Assembly: GCA_035545535.1 (NCBI GenBank)
Contig: DASZYF010000132.1
Span: 1 to 17,327 of the forward strand
DNA length: 17,327 bases
Direction: 5' to 3'
Source: DASZYF01 sp035545535
GTDB lineage: Bacteria > Actinomycetota > Actinomycetes > Mycobacteriales > CAJCIY01
The notes under the pieces are model-generated. The model worked only from the letters and a program-made list of their open reading frames with translations. It was not told the origin of the DNA and ran no database searches. The translations under genes were made by a program, and so were the position numbers. Shown here one piece after another: positions 7,773-16,475 of this stretch (positions are counted from its first letter, which is position 1; each line of letters opens with the position of its first letter).

Positions 7773-8873
7773 CTAGTGGTGCGCCCACTGCTTGAGGATG
7801 TCCTCGATGTCGTCGGCCCAGGCCTTCGCGCCGTAGCGCTCGACGATGCGGTTGCGGCAGGCGAGCGCGAGCTCGGGTTCGGCGACCTGCCAGTCCCGCA
7901 GCTCCGTCAGGCGAGCGGCGAGCGCGTCGGCGTCCTCGCGCGGGAACAGGAAGCGCTCGAACCCGTCGGTCAGCGCTTCGGGGATGCCGCCGACGGCGGC
8001 ACCCACGACCGGCCGGCCGGTGGACATCGCCTCCTGCACGACCCGCGGGAAGGGGTCGTCCCACCGCGACGGCACGGCGACGACGTCGGCCGCGTGCATC
8101 GGCGTGACGACGTCCTGCCGCGGCGGCAGGTGGTGCAGCCGATCGGCGGACAGCGGGGCGAGCACCTCGCGCAGGTAGTCCTCGCTGTCGGCGCCGCCGC
8201 ACACGAGCAGGTGCGCGTCGGGCAGCGCCCGCATCGCCTGGACCAGGACGTCGAGGCCCTTGTTGGGGTGGACGCGTCCGAGGAACAGCACGGTGAACGC
8301 GTCGCGGGGCAGGTCGAGGGCGTTGCGAGCGGCGTCGCGCTCGGCGGCGCCCCCGAAGGGGTAGGCGTCGGGGTCGATGCCGTTGTGCACGACACGGACG
8401 CGCGACGGCGTGGCACCGCGCTCGACGAGGCCGTCGGCGACGAACTGCGAGACGGCGATGAACTGGTCGGCGCCGCGCACGAGCAGCTGGTCGGCCTTGC
8501 CGGGCGCGTCGATGAAGCCGTGCACGTGGCACACGACGTTGCGCCGGCGCGTCGCGCCGACCGCCTTCGCCCAGGCGAGGCTCCAGTAGCGGGTGTCGTA
8601 GATGACGTCGGGCTTCGCGGCGCGGCCGGCGCGGATCGCGGGCAGCAGGCGGGGGAGCGTCTTCACCCCGTCGGCGAGCCCGTAGACATCGAGCTTCGGC
8701 ACCTGCGTGACCGAGCGCGCGAGCTCGCGGTAGCGCTCCTCGTAGTCGCCGCCGTAGATGTGCACGACGTCGAGCTCGTGCCCGCGGCGCGCCAGCTCGC
8801 TCACGATCTGGTAGGTCACGACGGCCGCGCCGTTCTGCGTGCCGAGGTGCTCCACGTCGGTCAGGATCCGCAC
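7773..8873 (-). CDS. Glycosyltransferase, GT4 family (GT-B fold)
   Basis: A 366-residue protein that transfers a sugar from an activated donor to an unknown acceptor, probably at the inner membrane face. The N-terminal half starts MRILTDVEHLGTQNGA and includes CHVHGF (115-120). The donor-binding half has VVHNGIDPDAYPFGG (161-175), FLGRVHPNKGLDVLV (197-211), and the GT4 signature around SRWDDPFPRVVQEAMSTGRP (269-288). That signature is followed by GGIPEAL. In the E-x7-E motif the first acid is Asp (D273) and the second is E281. Length is normal. The start is GTG 8873; an upstream Shine-Dalgarno is weak. The gene precedes the ABC exporter by 45 nt, so synthesis and export of a glycoconjugate is plausible. 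It diverges from tetR across 135 bp that contain two dyads, so TetR could also control it. Confidence 0.9.
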   Translation of the reverse strand: MRILTDVEHLGTQNGAAVVTYQIVSELARRGHELDVVHIYGGDYEERYRELARSVTQVPKLDVYGLADGVKTLPRLLPAIRAGRAAKPDVIYDTRYWSLAWAKAVGATRRRNVVCHVHGFIDAPGKADQLLVRGADQFIAVSQFVADGLVERGATPSRVRVVHNGIDPDAYPFGGAAERDAARNALDLPRDAFTVLFLGRVHPNKGLDVLVQAMRALPDAHLLVCGGADSEDYLREVLAPLSADRLHHLPPRQDVVTPMHAADVVAVPSRWDDPFPRVVQEAMSTGRPVVGAAVGGIPEALTDGFERFLFPREDADALAARLTELRDWQVAEPELALACRNRIVERYGAKAWADDIEDILKQWAHH

Positions 8874-8908
8874 GCGGAGAGCCTGGCAGAGCAGGCCCGG
8901 GTGATGCT

Positions 8909-8936
8909 CCGGCTGTCACCCAGATGACAGAGCCGG
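8909..8936. promoter_or_regulatory. Dyad in the glycosyltransferase/tetR intergenic region
   Basis: CTGTCA (8913-8918) and TGACAG (8925-8930) are perfect inverted copies around CCCAGA. With a two-base bulge the symmetry extends to CCGG at both ends (8909-8936). It lies 36 bp upstream of the glycosyltransferase start and is different in sequence from the tetR operator, so it may bind another regulator or mark that gene's promoter. Confidence 0.35.
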
Positions 8937-8963
8937 CTCACCGAGAGTCACTCACCCGCAGTT

Positions 8964-8981
8964 ACAGGCAGGCTTGCCTGT
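8964..8981. promoter_or_regulatory. Likely TetR operator over the tetR promoter
   Basis: ACAGGCAGGCTTGCCTGT is an 18-bp palindrome with 7-bp perfect arms (8964-8970 and 8975-8981) and one mismatched pair in the middle. Size and symmetry are those of a TetR-family operator. It overlaps the -35 element of the tetR promoter (8974-8979), so binding would block polymerase: autorepression is expected for tetR and the coupled PF10118 gene. Confidence 0.6.
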
Positions 8982-9002
8982 TTGTCGTTTCCGCCCTACC
9001 GT
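8974..9002 (+). promoter_or_regulatory. Promoter for a leaderless tetR transcript
   Basis: TTGCCT (8974-8979) and TACCGT (8997-9002) are separated by 17 nt and fit the -35 and TANNNT -10 elements. The -10 ends 6 nt before the ATG at 9009, placing the transcript start at or beside the start codon. This also explains the absence of any Shine-Dalgarno sequence. Confidence 0.5.
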
Positions 9003-9008
9003 CGCGCC

Positions 9009-9746
9009 ATGGCCTCCGGCCGGACGCAGGCAGAGCGCGCCGAGCACATGCGGGCGCGCCTGCTGGATGCCACCATCGCGTGCCTGGCCACCCGGGGCTA
9101 CGCGCAGACGTCGACCAACGACGTCGTGCGCCGGGCGCGGGTGTCCCGCGGGGCGCTCGCCCACCACTTCCCGACGAAGGCCGACCTCGTCACCGCGGCC
9201 GCCCAGCGCCTGCTCGACCAGCACGAGCAGGAGTTCCGGGCGCGCTTCACCGGCATGGCGCCGGCCCGGCGCACCGCGGCCGAGGCGCTGTCCGTCCTCT
9301 GGTCGTTCTACGACGACTCGGGTGGCATCGCGCTCATCGAGCTGACCCTCGCGGCCCGCAACGACCCCGAGCTGCGCGGGGTGATGGGCAACGTCGCCAC
9401 CCGCATCTCGGAGACCACCGCCGAGGTGTTCGCCGAGTACTTCCCCGAGCTCGCCGAGCTGCCGTTCAGCAGCGACGCACTGCACGCGATCCACGCGCTG
9501 TTCGCCGGTCTCGTGCTGACGTCGATGGCGTCGGCCGAGGGTGAGGACCACAGCGCCGAGGTGCGCGCGTTCGTCAAGATCCTCGTCTCGCTCGGCGGCC
9601 AGATCGGGCCGATCCTGTCGCGCCTTCCGGCCCGCGCTGTCCGCGCCGCCACCACGCCGCGGGCCCGGCCCCGCCGGGCGCGCACGCACGCCGCACCGCT
9701 CACGACCACCGCCGCACCCGCCCCCGACGACCGGAGCAGTCGATGA
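9009..9746 (+). CDS. TetR-family transcriptional regulator
   Basis: A 245-residue repressor. The N-terminal DNA-binding domain (about 10-60) has the TetR pattern: RLLDATIACLATRGYAQTST, then NDVVRRARVSRGALAHHFPT (37-56) and KADLV. The ligand domain (about 65-205) matches no family I can name. The last 35 residues are an Arg/Ala/Pro/Thr-rich tail, probably disordered. A TTG at 8982 would add nine residues, but the ATG at 9009 fits the leaderless promoter and gives a normal N-terminus. A palindromic operator lies 28-45 bp upstream. The stop codon overlaps the next start as ATGA (9743-9746), so regulator and PF10118 protein are co-translated and probably share a function. The ligand is unknown; lipids or xenobiotics are common for this combination, but that is only inference. 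Confidence 0.9.
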   Translation: MASGRTQAERAEHMRARLLDATIACLATRGYAQTSTNDVVRRARVSRGALAHHFPTKADLVTAAAQRLLDQHEQEFRARFTGMAPARRTAAEALSVLWSFYDDSGGIALIELTLAARNDPELRGVMGNVATRISETTAEVFAEYFPELAELPFSSDALHAIHALFAGLVLTSMASAEGEDHSAEVRAFVKILVSLGGQIGPILSRLPARAVRAATTPRARPRRARTHAAPLTTTAAPAPDDRSSR

Positions 9747-10615
9747 CCTCCATCAGCAACGCCCCTGCCGCCCCCGTCCACCGCGCGGTCCGCCCGCGCC
9801 GCATCCGCTTCGACTACGCGGAGCAGCTCGAGCGCAAGCACGTGCACTACTGCGAGGACGACCTGGTGATGAGCCACGTCGTCGCGATGCTCTCGGCGAT
9901 GTTCCCCGAGGGCGAGGACTTCTTCGTCCGCTCGGTGCGCCACTACGCGGACCAGATCACCGATCCCCAGCTCAAGGAGGACGTCGCCGGCTTCATCGGG
10001 CAGGAGGTCACCCACGGCCGCGAGCACCGCCTGCTCAACCAGCGCCTGCAGGACATGGGCTACCCGACGGCGCGTCTCGACCGCTGGGTCAAGCGCGACC
10101 TCGCGTTCGTCAACAAGCACCTTCCGCGCAGGTTCCAGCTCGCGGTCACGGCGGCGCTCGAGCACTACACCGCGTCGCTCGCCGAGACGCTCCTGTCCGA
10201 CCCCGAGGCGCAGGCGAGGATCACCGACGGCGAGGTGAAGTCGATGCTGCTCTGGCACGCCATCGAGGAGAGCGAGCACAAGGCAGTGGCGTTCGACGTC
10301 TACCGGGCCGTCGGCGGCACCGAGCGGCAGCGCATCTGGACCATGCACCTCGTCACGTCCCTGTTCCTGCTCGCCGCCGTCGGCCACTCGATCGCGTCGA
10401 TCCTCGCCGACCGCTCGACCTACCGGCGCGGCGTGCTGTGGCGCAGCCTGCGCAAGCTGCCGGGCTCGCCGTTCCTCGGGCCCAACGTGCGCCGCATCCG
10501 TGAGTACAACCGCGTCGGGTTCCACCCGAACGACAACGACAACAGCGCGCTGCTCGAGGAGTGGAGCGCCAAGCTGTTCGGCGAGCAGGGTCGCCTGGCG
10601 GAGAACCTGCGATGA
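9743..10615 (+). CDS. PF10118-type putative metal-dependent hydrolase (ferritin-like)
   Basis: A 290-residue protein resembling COG3687/PF10118, annotated as predicted metal-dependent hydrolases with no proven reaction. Evidence for metal binding is the ordered set of acids and histidines in helical context: GQEVTHGREH (E88, H91, H95), LEHYTA (E140, H141) and WHAIEESEHKAVAF (H172, E175, E176, H179). Two ExxH motifs within helices look like a ferritin-type di-iron site, so an oxidase or oxygenase is as likely as a hydrolase. A hydrophobic stretch near 201-222 could touch a membrane. The ATG at 9743 overlaps the tetR stop as ATGA. Its own stop (10613-10615) overlaps the ATG of a 16-codon frame in the same way, suggesting that a third gene once followed in this operon. 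Confidence 0.82.
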   Translation: MTSISNAPAAPVHRAVRPRRIRFDYAEQLERKHVHYCEDDLVMSHVVAMLSAMFPEGEDFFVRSVRHYADQITDPQLKEDVAGFIGQEVTHGREHRLLNQRLQDMGYPTARLDRWVKRDLAFVNKHLPRRFQLAVTAALEHYTASLAETLLSDPEAQARITDGEVKSMLLWHAIEESEHKAVAFDVYRAVGGTERQRIWTMHLVTSLFLLAAVGHSIASILADRSTYRRGVLWRSLRKLPGSPFLGPNVRRIREYNRVGFHPNDNDNSALLEEWSAKLFGEQGRLAENLR

Positions 10616-10662
10616 CCACCGGCGTCGCGGTCCCGGTCGAGTCCTACGCCTTCATCTCCTAG
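10612..10662 (+). pseudogene. Possible 5' remnant of a GH15 (glucoamylase/trehalase-like) gene
   Basis: This 16-codon frame, MTTGVAVPVESYAFIS then TAG, begins with an ATGA overlap on the preceding gene, the normal way operon genes start here. VPVESYAFIS resembles the start of bacterial GH15-family proteins, which commonly read P-I-E-D-Y-A-L/F-I/L-G/S-D. The frame stops where the conserved Asp would follow, and the codons after TAG show no GH15 similarity. I read it as the surviving head of a deleted gene. It could instead be a small coupled peptide, or chance, since the match is only about ten residues. Confidence 0.35.
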
Positions 10663-10670
10663 CGACGATC

Positions 10671-10705
10671 GTCTTCACCTCTGCGAGTCGCGGGGAGGTG
10701 AAGAC
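10671..10705 (+). promoter_or_regulatory. Hairpin that would bury the hutH ribosome-binding site
   Basis: GTCTTCACCTC (10671-10681) and GAGGTGAAGAC (10695-10705) are perfect 11-bp inverted copies with a 13-nt loop. The 3' arm contains the strong Shine-Dalgarno GGAGGTGA (10694-10701), so in RNA the 5' arm would act as an anti-Shine-Dalgarno. If hutH starts at the GTG at 10698 instead of 10713, the stem covers the start codon itself. The element could also be a DNA operator for a hut regulator. A terminator is less likely because no T-run follows. Confidence 0.5.
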
Positions 10706-10712
10706 TGAGGAC

Positions 10713-12269
10713 GTGGGTGAGGGCAGTCCGTCCGGAGGCTCGGTCGTCGAGCTGACGGGCGGACCGCTGACCACCGGCGAGGTGGTGGCCGTCGCGCGCG
10801 GTCGGGCGCGGGTGCGGCTGTCCGACGCTGCGCGCGACGCGATGGCGGCGAGCCGGGCCGTCGTCGACCGGCTCGCCGACTCGCAGGAGCCGCACTACGG
10901 CGTCTCGACCGGCTTCGGCTCGCTGGCCACGCGCTACATCGAGCCCGACGACCGCATGCGCCTGCAGGCCTCGCTGGTCCGCTCGCACGCGGCCGGAGTC
11001 GGGCCGCCCGTCGAGGACGAGGTGGTGCGCGCGATGTTGCTGCTGCGCGCGCGGACGCTCGCCTCGGGCCGCACCGGCGCGCGCCCCGAGGTCGCCGGGC
11101 TGATGGCCGACCTGCTCAACGCCGGCATCACCCCGGTGGTGCACGAGCACGGCTCGCTCGGCTGCAGCGGTGACCTCGCACCGCTCGCCCACGTCGCGCT
11201 CGCCTTGCTCGGGGAGGGTGTGGTCGAGGTCGCGGGCACCCGCACCGATGCGGCGGCCGCGCTGCGCGATGCCGGGCTCACCCCGATCTCGCTGCGCGAG
11301 AAGGAAGGCCTCGCGCTCATCAACGGCACCGACGGCATGCTCGGGATGCTGGTGCTCGCGATCGCCGACCTGCGCGTGCTGGTGCGCACCGCGGACATCG
11401 CCGCCGCGATGAGCGTCGAGGCGCTGCTCGGCACCGACCGTGCGTTCGCGGCAGACCTCCTCGCGCTGCGGCCGCAGGCCGGGCAGCAGGACAGCGCGGC
11501 CAACCTGCGGGCGCTGCTCGCCGGCTCCCCGGTCGTCGCGAGCCACCGCCACGGCGACCCGCGGGTGCAGGACGCGTACAGCCTGCGGTGCCACCCGCAG
11601 GTGGCAGGCTCGGTGCGCGACGTGCTCGGGTTCGCCGAGACGATCGCGACGCGCGAGCTCGTGTCGGTCATCGACAACCCGGTCGTGCTCGAGGACGGGC
11701 GGGTCGAGTCGAACGGGAACTTCCACGGCGCCCCGATCGCCCACGCCGCCGACTACCTCGCGGTCGCCGTCGCCGACCTCGCGAGCATCAGCGAGCGGCG
11801 CACCGATCGCCTGCTCGACGCGAACCGTTCGCAGGGCCTGCCCGCCTTCCTCGCCGACGACCCGGGTGTCGACAGCGGGCTGATGATCGCGCACTACACG
11901 GCCGCCGCGCTCGTCTCCGAGTGCAAGCGGCTGGCGGTGCCGGCCAGCGCCGACTCCATCCCGACGTCGGCGATGCAGGAGGACCACGTGTCGATGGGCT
12001 GGGCCGCCGCCCGCAAGCTGCGGCGGGCGGTCACCGCGGCGGCCTCGGTGATCGCGGTGGAGCTGCTCGCGTCGGCGCGCGGTCTCGCCCTGCGGGCACC
12101 CCTCGAGCCGGCCGCGGCGACGGGCGCGGTCCGCGCACTGGTGCTCGGCGGTGACCGCGGGGCGGGGCCTGACCGCTTCCTGGCGCCCGAGCTCGCGGCC
12201 GTGACCGAGCTCGTGCGATCGGGCGAGGTCGTGCGCGTGGCGGAGTCGGCCACCGGGCCGCTGCTGTAG
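10713..12269 (+). CDS. hutH: Histidine ammonia-lyase
   Basis: Deaminates L-histidine to trans-urocanate, the first step of histidine breakdown, in the cytoplasm as a homotetramer. The 518 residues match the family length. Visible hallmarks are YGVSTGFGSL, SHAAGVGPP, the cofactor loop GSLGCSGDLAPLAH, LALINGT, QDAYSLRCHPQV, ESNGNFHGAPIAHAADYLA, and DSIPTSAMQEDHVSMG. The MIO cofactor forms from three residues that are usually Ala-Ser-Gly; here they are C151-S152-G153. The essential Ser and Gly are kept, so activity is expected. GTG 10713 was chosen because GGAGGTGA lies upstream at 10694-10701; GTG 10698 is an alternative adding five residues but has no spacing for a ribosome site. It opens the hut operon, 19 nt before hutU, and its initiation region is folded into a perfect hairpin. 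Confidence 0.95.
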   Translation: MGEGSPSGGSVVELTGGPLTTGEVVAVARGRARVRLSDAARDAMAASRAVVDRLADSQEPHYGVSTGFGSLATRYIEPDDRMRLQASLVRSHAAGVGPPVEDEVVRAMLLLRARTLASGRTGARPEVAGLMADLLNAGITPVVHEHGSLGCSGDLAPLAHVALALLGEGVVEVAGTRTDAAAALRDAGLTPISLREKEGLALINGTDGMLGMLVLAIADLRVLVRTADIAAAMSVEALLGTDRAFAADLLALRPQAGQQDSAANLRALLAGSPVVASHRHGDPRVQDAYSLRCHPQVAGSVRDVLGFAETIATRELVSVIDNPVVLEDGRVESNGNFHGAPIAHAADYLAVAVADLASISERRTDRLLDANRSQGLPAFLADDPGVDSGLMIAHYTAAALVSECKRLAVPASADSIPTSAMQEDHVSMGWAAARKLRRAVTAAASVIAVELLASARGLALRAPLEPAAATGAVRALVLGGDRGAGPDRFLAPELAAVTELVRSGEVVRVAESATGPLL

Positions 12270-12288
12270 GCAGGAGACGGGAGGCGCG

Positions 12289-13953
<1,665 letters not shown>

Positions 13954-13965
13954 CGAGCTGAACCG

Positions 13966-15270
13966 ATGACGACGGCGTGGCACGCGGAGCTCGCGTGGCT
14001 CGGCGGGCCCGACCTCGCTCGCGACGTGCTGCTCGTCGTGGACGACGTGACCGGCCGCCTCGTCGAGGTGACGGCCGGGGCGGCCGTGCCCGAGGGCGCC
14101 CGCTCCCTGGCCGGCATCGTGCTGCCCGGTCTGGTCAACCGGCACTCGCACGCGTTCCACCGCGCGCTGCGCGGCCGAGCCGCCGGTGACGACTTCTGGG
14201 GCTGGCGCGCGCAGATGTACGACGTGGCCGACCGGATCGACCCCGACGTGATGCACCGGCTCGCACGGGCGACCTTCGGGGAGATGGCGCTCGCCGGGAT
14301 CACCGAGGTGCACGAGTTCCACTACCTGCACCACGACCGGTCCGGCCGCCCGTACGCCGACCCCAACGCGATGAGCCACGCGATCGCGCGGGCGGCCGGT
14401 GACGCCGGTGTGCGGCTGGTGCTCGTCGACACGTGCTACCTCCGCGCGGGCTTCGACGACGCGCCGCTCGACCCGGTGCAGCAGCGGTTCAGCGACGGCT
14501 CGGTGGACGTGTGGGCGCACCGGCTCGATGCGTTCGCACCACCGGCGGGCGTGCGGGTCGCGGCCGGCGCGCACAGCGTCCGCGCGCTCGCTGAAGACGA
14601 GCTCACGGCACTTGCCGCGGAGGCGCGCCGGCGGCGCCTCGACCTTCACCTGCACCTGTCCGAGCAGCCGCGCGAGAACGACGACTGCCGGGCCGCGACC
14701 GGGCGCACACCGGCGCAGCTCGTGGCCGACTGCGGGCTGCTCGGCCCGCAGACGACCGCCGTGCACGCGACGCACCTGACCGGGGACGACATCGCCCGCC
14801 TCGGGCAGAGCAGCACGACGATCTGCCTGTGCCCGACCACCGAGCGCGACCTCGGTGACGGGGTGGGCCCGGCCGCGGCGCTCGCCGCGGCGGGGTGCCC
14901 GCTCGGCGTCGGCAGCGACAGCCAGGCGGTCATCGACCTCTTCGAAGAAGCCCGTGCGATCGAGGCCGACGAGCGGCTGACCTCCGGCCGGCGGGGGCTG
15001 CACGCACCGCCGGCGCTGCTCGCGGCCGCGACCGCGAGCGGCGGCCTCGCGGCCGGCGCACCCGCGGACCTCTGCGTCATCGATCCCGCATCGGTGCGCC
15101 TCGCGGGCATCACCGCGGTCGGTGGGGCCGCGCACGTCATCGCGGCGGCGGCCCCTGCCGACGTGACCGACGTGGTCGCCGGCGGCCGCGCAGTGGTGCG
15201 CGAGCGCGAGCACGTCGCTCTCGACGTCGCCCGTGAGCTGCGGGACGTGCTGCGGCAGGTGTGGTCGTGA
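13966..15270 (+). CDS. hutF: Formimidoylglutamate deiminase
   Basis: Hydrolyses N-formimino-L-glutamate to N-formyl-L-glutamate and ammonia. Its presence shows that this organism uses the five-step route, which then needs a formylglutamate deformylase. The 434-residue protein is an amidohydrolase-superfamily barrel: metal ligands H60 and H62 in NRHSHAFHRAL, LHLHLSEQ (H228, H230), HATHLT (H267, H270) and the metal Asp D318 in GVGSDSQ. RHSHAFHRAL and SEQPREND are HutF-like, not the general COG0402 pattern; other deaminases of that group are the alternative. In Streptomyces an M20-type amidohydrolase gene sits beside hutF; none is present here. The Shine-Dalgarno is weak, which suggests translation partly coupled to hutU. 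Its stop overlaps the hutI start (GTGA, 15267-15270). Confidence 0.92.
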   Translation: MTTAWHAELAWLGGPDLARDVLLVVDDVTGRLVEVTAGAAVPEGARSLAGIVLPGLVNRHSHAFHRALRGRAAGDDFWGWRAQMYDVADRIDPDVMHRLARATFGEMALAGITEVHEFHYLHHDRSGRPYADPNAMSHAIARAAGDAGVRLVLVDTCYLRAGFDDAPLDPVQQRFSDGSVDVWAHRLDAFAPPAGVRVAAGAHSVRALAEDELTALAAEARRRRLDLHLHLSEQPRENDDCRAATGRTPAQLVADCGLLGPQTTAVHATHLTGDDIARLGQSSTTICLCPTTERDLGDGVGPAAALAAAGCPLGVGSDSQAVIDLFEEARAIEADERLTSGRRGLHAPPALLAAATASGGLAAGAPADLCVIDPASVRLAGITAVGGAAHVIAAAAPADVTDVVAGGRAVVREREHVALDVARELRDVLRQVWS

Positions 15271-16475
15271 CGTGGGACCTGCTCGTCACCGGCGCGCGCA
15301 TGGTGCCGATGACCGGTGACCCTTCGCTCCTCGTCGAGGATGCGTGCGTCGCCGTGCGCGGTGACCGGATCGCGTTCGCCGGTCCGTCCGCGGAGCTCGG
15401 CGATCGTGACGCCGAGCAGGTACTGGCCGCCGACGGTCGGTTGCTCACGCCGGGGCTCATCGACTGCCACACGCACCTGGTGTTCGCGGGCGATCGGTCG
15501 GCGGAGCACGCGGCGCGGCGCGCGGGGATGACCTACGCGGAGATCACGGCATCCGGTGGGGGCATCGCGACGACCGTTGCCGCGACCCGCGCGGCGTCCG
15601 ACGACGAGCTGCTCGCGCTGGCGCAGTCGCGCGTCGCACTGCTGGCGCGCGGAGGTGTGACGACGGTCGAGGTGAAGTCGGGCTACGGCCTGACGGTGCG
15701 CGACGAGCTGCGGCTGCTGCAGGTCGCCCGCGCGCTGCCGGACCGGCTGCCGGCGGACGTGGTGACGACGTTCCTCGGCGCGCACGTCCTGCCGGCCGAG
15801 TGGCGCGGCGACCCGGACGGCTACGTGGCGCTCGTCGTCGACGAGATGCTGCCCGCAGCGGCCGCGGCGGGACTGGCCGACGCGGTCGACGTGTTCTGCG
15901 ACGCCGTCGCGTTCGACCGGGTGCGCACGGCGAAGATCCTCGACGCCGCCCGCGCGCTCGGACTGCCGGTGCGGCTGCACGCCGACCAGACGGCCGACAC
16001 CGGGGGAGCGGCGCTGGCCGCCGAGCACAGCGCGCTGTCGGCCGACCACCTCGACCACACCGGCCCGGACGGCGTGGCTGCGCTGGCCCGCAGCGGCACG
16101 ACCGCGGTGCTGCTGCCCGGTGTCACGGTGTGGATGGGAGAGGACGTGCGCCCGCCGGTCGCGCAGCTGCGCGAGCGCGGAGTGCCGATGGCCGTCGCGA
16201 CCGACGCGAACCCGGGCACGTCGCCGCTCCTCTCGCTTCCGCTGGCGATGACGCTCGCCACCTGCACGTTCGGGCTGACGCCCGACGAGGCGCTCGCCGG
16301 GGCGACGCGCAACGCCGCGCGGGCACTCGGGTTGGACGGCGAGGTCGGTGCGCTCGCGCCGGGGATGCGGGCCGACCTCGTCCTCTGGGACGTCACCTCG
16401 GTCGCGCAGCTGTGCGGCTGGTTCGGTCCTGAACCGGTCAGCGCTGTTGTGCATCGGGGAGGGCTGCGGTCGTGA
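15267..16475 (+). CDS. hutI: Imidazolonepropionase
   Basis: Opens the ring of 4-imidazolone-5-propanoate to give N-formimino-L-glutamate, the third step of the pathway. The 402-residue metal-dependent amidohydrolase shows GLIDCHTHLVFAGDR (H68, H70), ASGGGIATTV, VKSGYGLT (Y140), FLGAHVLP (H173), RLHADQ (H238), SADHLDH (H261) and ATDANPGTSPLLSL with the metal Asp D313. Length and order are normal. A GTG at 15261 is in frame, but GTG 15267 was chosen because it gives the GTGA stop-start overlap with hutF, the same junction as at the next gene, with GGCAGG upstream. The stop TGA (16473-16475) overlaps the GTG of the deformylase gene, so the two proteins should be made in step. Confidence 0.96.
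   Translation: MTWDLLVTGARMVPMTGDPSLLVEDACVAVRGDRIAFAGPSAELGDRDAEQVLAADGRLLTPGLIDCHTHLVFAGDRSAEHAARRAGMTYAEITASGGGIATTVAATRAASDDELLALAQSRVALLARGGVTTVEVKSGYGLTVRDELRLLQVARALPDRLPADVVTTFLGAHVLPAEWRGDPDGYVALVVDEMLPAAAAAGLADAVDVFCDAVAFDRVRTAKILDAARALGLPVRLHADQTADTGGAALAAEHSALSADHLDHTGPDGVAALARSGTTAVLLPGVTVWMGEDVRPPVAQLRERGVPMAVATDANPGTSPLLSLPLAMTLATCTFGLTPDEALAGATRNAARALGLDGEVGALAPGMRADLVLWDVTSVAQLCGWFGPEPVSAVVHRGGLRS

Noticed and set aside
10671..10705. The hutH leader dyad read as an intrinsic terminator for the upstream operon
   Set aside because: No T-run follows on either strand and the 3' arm is the hutH ribosome-binding site, so a regulatory role explains it better.
10500..10712. A much longer N-terminus for HutH starting inside the PF10118 gene
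   Set aside because: The extra residues are Thr/Arg-rich shadow sequence of the upstream gene; HutH homology begins only after the GTG starts at 10698 and 10713.
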